Shown in pieces: positions 35,908 through 47,565 of a stretch of DNA of 64,000 nucleotides (position 1 is its first letter; each line of letters starts with the position of its first letter). The notes under the pieces were generated by a model. It was not told where the DNA came from and did no database searches. It saw only the letters and a list, made by a program, of their open reading frames with translations. Position numbers and translations under genes: made by a program. Origin of the DNA: Cryptomeria japonica (lineage: Eukaryota; Streptophyta; Pinopsida; Cupressales; Cupressaceae); NCBI RefSeq assembly GCF_030272615.1, contig NC_081414.1, positions 1,071,001-1,135,000 on the forward strand, read 5' to 3'.

Positions 35908-38900
35908 CTATGTGTAAAACTTGTGAAGGTGCATGTTGTTGATAGGATCCTCTAAAGGTTCACCCTCTATGGTTGAGAGATGATATGCACCAAATCCATA
36001 GGCTACTATGATAATGTAAGGACCAAGCCAGTTTGGTTCGAACTTGCCTTTCTTCTCTCTGTCTTGCTGATTTTTAGGATTTTCTTTGAGAACCAAGTCA
36101 CCTACCTCAAATGTGCGAGGCTTGACTTTATGATTGTATCTGCATTGTTCCTTGACTGAATGATGTGTAGCTTGAGTGTCTGTCTTCCTTGATAAAGGAA
36201 CTAAGATAGAATTACTAGTGTGTGGACTACATAGGCCCGTATGCGTGTCACCTAAAGAAGTTTGGGCATCCCTGATAACAAAGTCCTTTGAGGAAGATCC
36301 ATTAAAGGTCCATGATATATTGCCAGAAGGGAAAGGATGTGTGGAACAAGTGGATGAGTGATGAAGGCTTATGATTGTGAAAAGAAGTGAAAGTAGGATA
36401 GCATGATGAAGACTTAGGATCAACAAGTATGCTTTTTGACTTGAAATTTTAGAACTTTTGCCCCCAGTTATTTTGATATTAGGGGAGATCAACTCTTGCT
36501 CTTTTTTCTTCATAGGATTTTTATCCTTGACTTTGATTTTGGTAGAGTCCAATAGCTTTTGATTTTGATTTGGACTAAAGGACTTTTCTTTATTTTTGAC
36601 TTTTAGATTTTTCTTTTCAAATCTTGATTTTTGATCCACAATGAGTAAGGTTTTTTGTAATTCTTGTTGATCCAAGTCTGGAAGTGGAGTGGAAATGGAA
36701 TGAGTGGATGATATGGTAAAGCTATGTGATTTCTCAAGAGGGTTGGCGATATGCTCAATAGATTCTTTGTTGGATCCACTCTTACGACTATTGATATCAA
36801 GAGATGCTTGCACCACTAGAGGAGATTTGCATTCAGACTTAGTAGCCACAACACTAGGTGGTCCACACCCAATTCCTTGGCATTGTAATTTTTTTGTAGG
36901 TTGTTCCTGTCGACTGAATATCTTAGGAGATAGTGGGAGTTGATCAACATGAAAGATATACTCACCGCATCCCAGGTCTTTAATCTTGAACTTTTATTTG
37001 ATCTCTGTTTGTTTTGATGTAATAGCTTTTAAGCATTTTGGATCAACATATGTTGATGAATAAATAGCCTCTCGATTGACTGGTATTGTTATTTCTGATC
37101 GAGCTCGCACATTGTTGCAATATATGAATGGATTTGGGTCATCTTTGATAGTTACTTCAACTCCATTATGTGGAAACTTGATACATCGATGATATGTAGA
37201 TGGTATTGTGCTCATCTCATGAATCCATGGATGTCCTAGCAATATGTTGTATGTGAGATCTAGGTCTAGGACTTGACAAACCACATCCTTTATAACTGGC
37301 CCAACTTTGAGAGGTAAGGTGACTGTGACCTTGGATGAGCACTCTTCGTCATCATATGCCTTGATGGTGATTTTGTTTGTAGAATTCACAGCTTTATCAG
37401 AATATCCCAATTGTTTAATAGTGCTCAATGTACAAATGTTCAGACCTGCTCCTCCATCTATCAGGACTCGTTTTATTCTATTTTTGTGTATGAAGGCTTC
37501 AATGTGTAAAGGTGCATTATGTGGTTGGCTCACGGAGGCATCGTCAGCTTCTGTGAATGTATGAGAGTGTGGAATGGAAAGATATCCCACCATGTCTTGA
37601 AACTGGTCCACATTCAGATCAATGGGAATGACAGTGTCTCTCAAGATTTTGTCAAGAATAGCTTTATGTGTGAGGGATATGCGTAGGAGCTCAAGGATGG
37701 AGATGAGCGCGGGTGTCTTCCCTAACTATTCTACAAGGTCATACTCAGGCTTGGTTGATGGGAAAGCAATGTTTTTAGCTGGAGCACCTTGCAAAGTGAA
37801 TTTACCTCGACGAGTTGTGACATTACATTCAGAGGTAGGTTCGGAAGAAGATCCAATTCCTTTCAGAATGATCTTGGGTCTCTGGGTAGAATTCTTAGGG
37901 GTTTTGTCCTTGATGATAATGGTAGAGACATAATTGTCCATCAAAATGTGATTGATAGTTGAATCATAGTTATAAGATGCTTTGGTATAGTTGGTCTGGT
38001 CATCTGTGGCTTTAGCTTTTCCTGTTTCATGCTTTGGGAATGGTTCCTTAAACATCTCATGTTCTTGATTGGATGAGTGTCCCTCAATCTCAATGTCACC
38101 TCTATCAATGAGATCTTGTATGATGTTCTTCAGTCGATGACATTTTCCTGTTTTATGACCTTTTCTTTTATGAAATTCATAATATTCATCATCATTCCAC
38201 CAATTTGGTTTCACCTTTGGCTCATATGGAGGCAAATCTAGAATTGTAATTATCTTGTTTGCCACTAGCTTTTTGAAAATTGACTCAAGTGATTCTCCCA
38301 ATGGAGTGTACTTTCATCGTGATTTGGAAGTTGTTTGAGTATTCACTTGATTGTTTGTAGAGATTGATCCAGAAAAAATGATTTTGGGTCATATTGTATT
38401 GGCATCAACAACACCATCATTGACTGTGTTTTTGTTTTTATTCCAAAATCTTGGCTTATCTTTTCCTTTAAAGTCATCTTTGTTTTCCTTGAATATCTTA
38501 AGGACTCCTTGTTCAATTAGGACCTTCTCTATTGCTAAGCCTTTTTCAATGACATCCTTGAAGGTGGACAAACAAGTTTTCCTTAGATCATAGCCAATGT
38601 CTTTGTTAACATTTTGGGTGAACATTTCTACCATTTGTTTTTGTGGAATTTCACAAGAGCATCTACTGGCTAGATTTCTCCATCTTTGTGAAAATGATGA
38701 AAAAGACTCTCCATCTTTTTGCTTGGTGTTGCACAAAGTAGTGACTGATATGTCTCTCTCTATGTTGTATGAGAAATGTTGGATAAATGCCTCTGCTAAG
38801 TCACCCCATGACTTAATTCCAGGTGGGAGTTGGGAGAACCATTCCATAGCTTGATCACCTAGGCTTTGTGGGAATAATCTCATCAAATATGTCTCTTCTG

Positions 38901-40032
38901 AAGCTACCTCAATGCAAGTTGTGAAAAACTGTCTTATGTGTGCCTTAGGATCCCCTTTGCCTCTATACTTATCAAACTTAGGTGTCACAAAGTGTGTAGG
39001 AAAAGGAGGCATTGGAATGCTCTTGTCAAATGGATAAGGACATATGTCTCTCATTGTGTAAGTTTGCTTCAGTGTATTTATGTCCTCCATTTTCTTTTGT
39101 AAGTCCCTGATTTACTATTCCAAATTGTTCTTCGGTGGAGACCAACTTCTTGGACCATACCCCATGCTTGAGGCACCAATTGGAGGAGGAGCATGTTGCA
39201 TATATGGATGATATTGATCATACACATGTTCATATGGAGGAGGTCTATAGTGATGTTGTGCATATGGACCACTTGGTATAGAGTCATGATGAGGAATGGA
39301 ATATCTGCTTTGTCCATGTATACCATACTCTATAGGCATGTCATGAGTTTGTTCTAGTGTGTTGCCCCCAAATTTGATGCGGGGTTTCCTTGTGTCCAAA
39401 TTTTGAGCATCCCTTTGAATATCCACTTGCTTTGGTGGTTGATCCTTAGCATTGGTATGTGGTTGAGCATATTGTTCTACATAAGACTTCCATAATGGTC
39501 TGTGAAGGTGAGTATCATATGCTTGACCATGTGTATGTGGGACCTCTGGTTTTTGAAACAAAGATGATGGTGATTCAGGCACCATATGTGGTCCTCTATT
39601 GCCTCCACTATTAGGCCTCCTTTGATCCATGTTGAGGTGAGTTTGTTGCAAAGGTCGATTTTCCATTATTTGAGACATGTCAAAATCATGAGGGATCTTG
39701 GCTCCACTTTGTGCCATCACTTGTAAGAAATATTGTCTATCTCTCCTCATTATTTCCTCAACCAATCTATTGAAATAGGGATCCATAATGGAGTCTTCCA
39801 CTTCTGCTGAATGTACGGAAAAGTTGTCCATATTGTCATTGTGTGTATCATTGTTGTTTGTAGTGTCCATGTGCTCAACATTTGGAACGTTTCTATAAGC
39901 ATCCATGTCAGGTAATGTAGTATGATTAGAATTGAAAAAGATATCATTGTCATACTCATAGGAGCTCATGTTTGCGGACTCTTGAGCCTCTTTAGTTTCT
40001 CTCCTAGATTTTTGGGAACGAGTTTCAACCAT
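35908..40032 (-). pseudogene. T3 gag-protease-integrase-tail polyprotein, one frame with six stops
   Basis: From ATG 40032 to 35908 a single frame of 1,375 codons has no frameshift. The gag N-terminal region is 40032-39115, then a TAG-TAA pair. The capsid-like core is 39090-38389 (DICPYPFDKSIPMPPFP). A zinc-binding-like stretch (YYEFHKRKGHKTGKC) is near 38190. Protease is near 37460-37200 (VLIDGGAGLN). The linker has a hydrophobic stretch near 36370-36440. The integrase C-terminal tail (FEVGDLVLKENPKNQQD) is near 36090, ending at 35908. Other stops are near 38388, 38315, 37725 and 36993. RT, RNase H and the integrase core are absent, exactly as in T2. If stops were tolerated it would make Gag and protease but would need a helper to copy and insert it. 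Confidence 0.85.
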
Positions 40033-42476
40033 GAACTAGGTATTGACCAAGATGTGTGAGACTAGATGAAAATGGAAAAGAGTATGGAAGACCAAGAGTT
40101 GGATGGAATGTAAATGAATCTGAGGTGTACTTGCAATGTCCAAAGTGTAAGACCAAGTATGCATGTAGTAGAGTAGGTGGCTTCCAAAGAGAGGATACTT
40201 TCTCTTGATGAGGTAAGTTGACCTTGACTCTAAGTAAGACCAAATGAGACCCAAAGGTGATAGACAAATGTGAATATAATGTAAGGTGTAAAGCAATGAT
40301 GGGCTTTGTGAGACCCAAAGACAGGTTGAATGCTAGATGAAAACCTGAAGAGATAGCGTAGGAAGCTCAAGAATTCTGAAACTGATTGCTCTTGTTTGTT
40401 GGACTGTAAAAGTTTTTCCAATTTGTGAGGTTGTTTTGTGATCAAATCTGAATTTTGATTGTTTTTTCGTGACAAGAGGACACCGTGTTGATGAAGACTC
40501 AATGTTTGCAAGTGTTTAGACTCAAAAATGACTCAAAGAAAAGTGTGTTGTTTGATGTAAAATTGTTTTGCATACACTTGAAGACACAAAAGACACAATG
40601 TTTTGTTGTTTGGTCTTGAATGTTTGATTGTTCAAAATAAGACAAGCACAATTCTTATGGCTGACCAAGACAATAGTTGTTGATCCCACATGGAGTTTTA
40701 CCCCCGAGGCTATGCTATTCAGAGCGGATACTTAGATTTTTGACCCCACTAGCTCCACCCTCGGCACTCACTTCTCGAGGCATCCAAGCATCAGTCCCCA
40801 CAAAAAATCCTTGTGGTGAACTTTGTATCTCTACTAAGAACCATATGTGTGTGGGCCGCTACCAGAGGTCCGACCTCCTGCCCCAACAACTAGAAAGATT
40901 TGGGCTTCTAAAACAAAAAGGTGCCAGTAAAGGCATCCGCTCGTGTGGCCATACATGCGGCACTTTTAGATCTGCAAATACAGAAGGCTCCCAGCCGGTA
41001 GGGGTTATGCCCTACAAATGATCAAATAAATTTGATCAAACGGGTTTATGGGGAGACATAGTGTCGGTATGAACTAATCAGCACACGTTATTCATAGTTT
41101 TCACCATGAATACAGTTATTTATAATGGTTTGGAAGAAGATTGTTTTTCTTTTGCTACCACTTGGGTCGTTCTCTCCTCATTAGCAGTCCTAATGACCAC
41201 ACGGGGAGACATGCCCTCTAGAGATTAAACAAAAAGAGCCTATTGCTCAAGACATAAAAGACAATGGTTCAATTTTAGTGCACCAATTGAAGTGTTTGCT
41301 AGTATACGAGAACAAGGCACACAATAAAGATCAAAAACCCTTGCCAAGGTCCTATAACAAATATTTGTTAGTAGTTTGGATTGTTTCAAATGATCACCCC
41401 TTCCTGCAAGCACACAAGTTAGGTAAATTTTAGATCCAAAAGACTTTGTGAAATAGGGGCCTTCAACAATGCATTTTGTTGACCAATTCAAAGATCTGAT
41501 TCATCATAAAAAAATACCTCCTGTAAAATTTTAAGATATTTCCAGAAATGTAAGAAAATCCAAAAAATTTGAAAATTTGCTCCAAAAATTAATTTTCTAT
41601 GAAAAATCATAAAAAATTCATATAAAATGCAAAATCAATCCAAAAAATCTGAAATTTTTACTAGACATTTTTTATGGTCTTCCAAACCTGCGTAACAAAA
41701 TTTATGCAATAAATCCAAGCATTTTGTGAGATATGAGTAAAATAATGTAAAACCCTAATTTTCAAAGATCTGATTTTTGAGGAATGATTTTGCATCAAAT
41801 TTAAAATCACAAAGAACAGATCCTATGTATAATTATGAAATATTTCCAAAAAAGTAAGAAAATCCAAAAAAATTGCTCATTTTCTCTCAAAATTAATTTT
41901 TTATGAAAACTCATAAAAAATTGATATAAAATGAAAATTTGATCCAAAAAATATGAAATTTTTAATAAATCCTTCTAATACTTTTCCTGACCTGTACAAA
42001 AAATTTGATACCAAAATTAGAAGCCCTTTGTGAGATCTGATCAAAATAAGGAAAAACCCTAATTTTTAAAGATCCAATTTTTTAGGAAATATTTTGCATC
42101 AAAATTAAAATCACAAAGAACAGATCCTGTGTATAATTATGAGATATTTCCAAAAATGTAATAAAATCCAAAAAATTCACTCATTTGCTCTAAAAATTAA
42201 TTTTTTATTAAAATTCATAAAAAATTCATAGAAATTGAAAATGTGCTCCCAAAAATTCTGAATTTTGGTTTGAGAGCTCTTGACACTTTCTTCAACCAGT
42301 TAAAAAATTTGGTGAAAAATTTCTAAGCCGTTTGTGAGATATGATCAAATCTCTCCAAGATCTTGATTTTGTGTCCAAAACCCTAGATGCACAAGGTTAT
42401 TCTCCAAATTGTTTTACAAAACAACAATATAGGGTTAAAAAAATCTAAAAAAAACATAAATCTAAAAAAAATCCAT
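40033..42476 (-). other. T3 leader
   Basis: This is a non-coding leader between primer-binding site and gag. It has the same triple repeat of about 300 bp as T2 (41480-42420) and the same GC-richer island (40640-41330). At the place where T2 has its ACGTCTGTG block, T3 reads straight through (about 40400-40480) without it. Confidence 0.6.
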
Positions 42477-42494
42477 GTCCCATAGGGCGTGCCA
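42477..42494 (-). other. T3 primer-binding site
   Basis: TGGCACGCCCTATGGGAC on the minus strand, three bases inside the 5' LTR. It matches the T2 site at all but three positions. Confidence 0.7.
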
Positions 42495-42497
42495 AAA

Positions 42498-43209
42498 TGT
42501 ATATGGTGAAAGTGGATTAACAATATTGAAAGACTAAATGAATTCAACCACAAAACCCTAGCCTAACAACAACAAAGATCCACCATAACATATGAAGATT
42601 ACCTAAGACAATGCAAATCAAATGAAATCACAAATATTATACCATCACATGTCTAATAGGGTTTGGATCTCCATTCTTCCTATCTCCATTGATCTTGCTT
42701 GATATATTTGCTCTTAGATTTTATATGTGCACAAGAGCTCAACAAAGAACGGAAATGTGGTTGCAAGTAGGCTTGATTGCATATGCAAGTTTGAAAGCGT
42801 ATTTGGGGCTGAATGCATAGTGAGTGTAATCAATATAAATGGTTGGCTACGATTAGAGGGTAGGTAGAAAAAATAATAAAATAATGAGAGCGTAGGTAGT
42901 GTAGGAATTAAGAGATGAATGACATGTGTCATGGGTAGAAAAGGCTAATGAATTAATTAAATAAATAAAGATTCATTTAATTAATAGAAGAAGTGGGATC
43001 AATTAAATAAATAAGATATTTATTTAATTTAAGAAAAGGATAATTTAAATAAATAAATGTATTTATTTAAATGAGAAATAAGGCTAGAAGAGGATAAATG
43101 AATTAATTAAATAAATAAAGATTTATTTAATTAATAGAAGAATTAGGCTAAAATAATTAAATAAATAAAATATTTATTTAATTAGATTGGACAATTTTAG
43201 GTGTCTACA
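42498..43209 (-). repeat. T3 5' LTR with internal deletion
   Basis: At 712 bp it is 117 bp shorter than its partner. The missing segment falls near 42834 and corresponds to about 24094-24210 of the 3' LTR. That segment includes the TATA box and the likely transcription start. Confidence 0.88.
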
Positions 43210-44066
43210 GTTATCTATAAGGTCGATGATGTTTTCCATTTGAAGTTGTTAGCAAATGATTGTATGTGAGGTGATTCTTGCCAGACCAGAGAAGTGAGTA
43301 GAGACCTACAGAGTGTGATTGCAGATGTAAAGGAACTGAAGTGGATCTACCTTGGCATTGAGTGTTGTTATCAGATCAGTGTATTACCTGTTGACTTCTA
43401 ACCATTTCAGCAGTTGGAAAATCCCTTTACCGAGTAGCTTTAACAGGCTTTTTGTAAATCCTTTAACAGGGTGACTCAAAATCATTGAATTCTTCAAATC
43501 CTCTTGCGAGGTAACCTTTAATAGGGTTTTAACCTCTAATTGGGTATTTAGCCATCCCTTAACTGGGTTATCCCTAGCAGGATCGATTCCTAGCAGAACC
43601 TGTTGTAAAGTCTTTAACCGGACTAGGCTCCTAATAGAGTGGACTTCAAAAGAGTTCAAGAACAACTTGTGGGTATTTATCCCCATCGTGGTTTTTCCCA
43701 GTTGGGTTTCCAAGTGAAAAATAAATGTGTTATGTGTGATTCTTTTTCATGTGATGATTTAGTGTTTTTTGTTAAGTAGTAAAGCATGTTGATCTAATAG
43801 TCATTGTATTTCTGATGTATTACCTGCTTAAGCATATGGGTGAAGTTGAAATGAGATATTAGGTTTTGAGAAGTTCTAAGTGTTAGCGGTTTATATCTTT
43901 TACAGTCTTACTGTGTTTTACCGGTATTGTCTTGATTTAGGTTGATGATGTTGTTTGTCAGTTAGTGCAATCTTTGCAGTTTAAGTTGTCAGAGAAATTT
44001 TTGGATGTACTGATTCACCCCCCCCTCTCAGTACCTGTTAGGTATTTACTATTCATCAATATCAAT

Positions 44067-44080
44067 TGGTATCATAGTAT
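44067..44080 (+). other. Copia primer-binding site
   Basis: TGGTATCATAGTAT lies two bases after the LTR end. It is a one-base variant of the initiator-Met site TGGTATCAGAG seen in N5. Confidence 0.75.
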
Positions 44081-44135
44081 CCTCTAGGTTCTTGGTGCTA
44101 TAAGCTTAACCGCTTGAGGAAAAGATCCTACTCTA

Positions 44136-44726
44136 ATGATGAGAAGGGAAGGTCCTAAGTTCAACAGAGATAACTTTAAGATATGGAAGGACAGAATGAA
44201 GATCTACATTAAAAGCATGGGTGCTCAACACTGGAACTATGTTGAGAATACTTATGTTGTCCCTACTGGTACTCTCACCGATGATCAAAGAAGAGAAATT
44301 CAGGAGAATGGGCAAGTCATGGAAGATCTTATCAACAGTCTATCTGATATTGAGTTTATAGATGTTCAGGATAAAGACAATCCCAAAGATGTATGGGATA
44401 CTCTGGAGACTATCTATGGTGGTGATGAGCATGTGAAGCAAGCTAAGGAAGAAAGCCTTAGAGGAAAATTTGAAGACATGCGGATGGTTGAAGGAGAGAC
44501 CATTCAACAATATGGGATAAGAATTAAAACTATTGTTGGAGACATCAAGAGTGCAGGAGGTACAATGGTTGATCCCACCATTGTTAGAAAGGTTTTGAGA
44601 TCCTTGTTACCGGTCTATGAAATAAGGGTTGCCGCTATTTAGGCGTTGAGATATATTGACAAGACAAAGGTATCCCTAGACTCCATCATTGCTAATTTGA
44701 TCGCATTTGAGCTAAATAGTTATGAT
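44136..44726 (+). pseudogene. gag: Copia gag, N-terminal part
   Basis: The start KFNRDNFKIWKDRMKIYI is typical of Copia gag (UBN2-like). The stretch DVWDTLETIYGG and the region around MRMVEGETIQQYGIRIKTI also fit that family. A TAG at 44640 breaks the frame, which then continues to the T4 insertion at 44732. The zinc knuckle is on the far side of T4, at about 63200. Confidence 0.88.
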
Positions 44727-44731
44727 GGCAG

Positions 44732-46210
44732 TGTATGCAGGAAAAGTGGGCTGATAGAATTCAATATGTGAAAATTTGGTTAAATACTAGTCCACACACA
44801 CACACAGGACTTCTTGATGCAAGCTATGGAGTAATAATGTATTACTCAGCTTCCCAAGGAGGGTCCCATGGTTCTCTATCTCACAATGTCCCTCAAACCA
44901 ATGTTTTGCTCTCAGATTACTGAGCAAAATGGTTTAGGGATGGCAAATGCAAGAACGAGGGATGCTCTGATAGATTTTAGTATGAGATGTGTTATAAGCT
45001 ATGTATGATTTTAAAATGCAATAAACTATATTATAAGATGACAAGATTAGTATGAATACTATCCTAGCATACTATATTTAGTCTATGATTGAACTAAAAT
45101 GATAAAGAAATTATTCTAACATGCATATTTAGTCTAATTCCTCATCTAAAAGAGGCTAAAGGATGAGCATAAAAATGATATGAAAGCTTGAAAGAATTTG
45201 AGCATAAGTGTAATGCTTCAAATTTGAAAGATGATTGTTGAAAATGGAGGAATGAGAGCTCTATTTATAGCACAAATAGGGCAATGGATGGTCAGGATTG
45301 AATGGTTTAATCAAGGGCTGAGTTTGAAAGTTGGGGATCCATGTGCACAATTGGCACCAATGAAATGGTGACAAGTGTCAATATAGGATTGGGTTGAGAG
45401 AAGGGGTTGGAGGCATTAAAGGCCTGAGAAGACCTCATGGTTATCTAGAGGCTAAGGGTCAAGTCTAAGTTAGGATTACCCACTGGATTAAGAGTTAATC
45501 CAAGGATAAACCTTTGTGCAAATGATTAAGAGATAATCATGGTCAAAGCATTAATGGCCTGATGAGACCCTTGGGTTGGGTAGAGGTTGAGTCAAAACAA
45601 ATGTTTTAACCATATGGGAGGGTTTGAGTTAACCATTAATGGTTATTGGAGACTTTGGGGATTAAGTGGTTGAAGGTTGAAAACCTTCAATGGTTATCAA
45701 AGACTTTGAGCCATTTAGTGGTTGAAGGTTGAAAGCCTTTAATGGTTATCAAAGACTTTGAGGGTTTTGAGAAGTGACTTCCCTTTGCTTAGGGACGTGA
45801 CAAAGTTTAGAGGAGGGGTTAGGTTACTTAGAAGTGATTAGAAGATTCTAGAAGGGATTAGAAAGGGTTTGGGATTTTACAAGTGGATGGAGGGATAATA
45901 TGATTTAATTGAAATAAAGTAATTTAATTCAATTTGGTTGCAATTTGGGGAAATTGAATAAATTAGATTTATTCAATTTAGGATAACTATTTAATTAAAT
46001 TTGAATTTAATTAAAAGTGTATAGGGGGAATTTAATTGAATAAAATGATTTATTCATTAAATGGGTATGGTGAATTTAATTTAAATAAATTGAGTAATTT
46101 ATTTAATAAAATAGAAGAATGTGGATAATTTAATTAAATTGGATTTAATCAAATAGAGAAATGAACATAAAATATTCATTTAGGAATATGGTCATTTTTA
46201 TACGTCTACA
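44732..46210 (-). repeat. T4 3' LTR
   Basis: 1479 bp with TG...CA ends. At 45900-46160, the start of U3 in element sense, there is an array of AT-rich hairpins, for example AAATTGAATAAAT/ATTTATTCAATTT with a three-base loop and TTTAATTAAATT/AATTTAATTAAA with a two-base loop. Confidence 0.95.
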
Positions 46211-46224
46211 TTTTGCCCCTCTTT
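46211..46224 (-). other. T4 polypurine tract
   Basis: AAAGAGGGGCAAAA on the minus strand touches the LTR. It is identical to the T3 tract and differs by one base from that of T2. Confidence 0.8.
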
Positions 46225-46573
46225 GAAGTGACGTGTGTGCACATGTTGTTTCAAAGAAAATGATGTCTTATCATGATTTATGATCAATGCAATTTTTGTG
46301 TCGCTCTTTTGATTTGCAAGTCATGCCCCAGATTTGATGTGATGCCCTAGATTCGATATTTGATGGTGATGCCCCCTCGGGAGATGAATCAATATTTTGA
46401 AAAAATAAAAATTTTGATGTAATTTGATGAGTTGCGTATGATGTGTATGATTTCATGCATGTGAAAAGTGTGCAAATTGATTCATCTCCTGATAAGTTAC
46501 AAATGTTATGGTATAGGGGAGACCGTGACCATATTACAGGTCCATTTGGCTAACCCTAATTTCATTTTCCTCT

Positions 46574-46580
46574 TATAAAA
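46574..46580 (+). promoter_or_regulatory. TATA box of T4 antisense gene
   Basis: TATAAAA within a CCTCTTATAAAAGAGG palindrome, 81 bases before the exon 1 ATG. A CCCCCTCGGGAGATGAATC phrase upstream (46372-46390) is shared in form with T2 and T3. Confidence 0.6.
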
Positions 46581-46852
46581 GAGGAAAAGGGCTTGATTTA
46601 GATTCATTTGTGCTTTGTTGACTTTGGAGAAAGAGAATTTGCTCTGGAGAGAAAATGCCTATTCCTTATCATAGACACCGATTCGAGTGCGTTCGGAGGT
46701 ATCGGAGGCCGGCAGTGCGTGGACCACCAGTAAGTCAACATTTTTGACCCCTTTTTGACTTTTTATTTTGTCGTTTTTATGCGTTTTTTGATTTTCAAAG
46801 TTCGGGTTTGACGTTTTAGCATGTCTAGGGTCTATAGTAGCACATACGAAGT

Positions 46853-47200
46853 GTGAAGTAGCGCATCGAGTTCAAATTTAGGGGTCGCGTCCGAAAAAGA
46901 TAGGCTAGCGCATAAAATTATTAGGTTAGCGCGTGCATGTAGAATAGCGCATAGAAAGTGTCAGGTAGCGCGTCCATTCAGCAGGTTAGCGCGTAGGGGT
47001 GACCTAGCGCATAGGGGCCGCAGGGGTTCGCATAGGGAAGGGGGTTTAGCGCATAGGACTAACCTAGCACATAGGGCTAAACAGGTAGCACCTAGGAGGA
47101 GTAGATTAGCGCGTAGGCAGAGTCTAGCACATGGGGTGGGTTAGGTAGCGCATGTGGGGAAAATTTTAGCGCATGGAATAACTGTTTTAGTGCATCTGAA
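46853..47200 (+). repeat. About seventeen TAGCGCAT-type repeats in T4 intron
   Basis: Variants of YTAGCGCRT recur every 20-25 bp in the intron of the antisense gene, in that gene's sense. The same motif, in gag-pol sense, fills parts of the T4 leader (59285-61430). Confidence 0.8.
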
Positions 47201-47397
47201 TAAAATTTGCAGAATGGGCCGATTTGAAAATTTGTTGTGCTTTGGCTGTCGTGTTTTGGTGAATTTATCCAATATGAGTGTTGGTATAACTTGTTTGGAT
47301 TTGCGAATTTTCAAGTTATGTATAGATATCAATCTGTTGTATTGATCATAATATGATTTATTTGCGTGGTCTGTTTCAAGTTCAATGTGTGTGAAAG

Positions 47398-47565
47398 CTT
47401 GAGTTGTGTTACAAGCCGATATGGGTTGGAAACTTGAGTTGTTTTACAAGCTGATATGGGTGGGAAACTTGAGTTGTTTTACAAGTTAATGTGATTATGG
47501 AGACTTGAGTTGTTTTACAAGTTTTGATATGGTTTTTGATAACTTGAGTTGTTTTACAAGTTGAT
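47398..47565 (+). repeat. Five tandem ACTTG...CAAGT hairpins in T4 intron
   Basis: Units of about 35 bp carry the loop AGTTGTTTTA with stems GCTTG/CAAGC, ACTTG/CAAGT and AACTTG/CAAGTT. One unit has a stem mismatch. The array is placed in the intron like the unrelated T3 array. Confidence 0.65.

Larger units (their letters stand above)
23761..43209 (-). mobile_element. T3: non-autonomous Tat-like element, sister of T2, carrying N5
   Basis: It is flanked by GTTAT at 23756-23760 and 43210-43214. Its 5' LTR is on the right (42498-43209) and its 3' LTR on the left (23761-24589). The order matches T2: primer-binding site, leader, gag, protease, linker, integrase tail, non-coding DNA, antisense PMD gene, polypurine tract. 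Without N5 it is about 11.5 kb. Over the aligned LTR parts I count roughly 20 differences (about 3 %). It sits in the Copia LTR and therefore post-dates that element. Confidence 0.92.
22975..44064 (+). repeat. Copia 5' LTR in two pieces (22975-23760 and 43215-44064)
   Basis: The two pieces total about 1.6 kb and are joined at the T3 target site GTTAT. The right piece has repeated phrases of the type CTTTAACNGGGT (43430-43640). It shares with the N5 LTR the string GTGGTTTTTCCCAGTTGGG and a C-rich end followed by CTCTCAGTA. Confidence 0.7.

Noticed and set aside
5210-43209. T2 and T3 as one locus duplicated by assembly error
   Set aside because: They differ in TSD, orientation, divergence, motif blocks and nested insertions.
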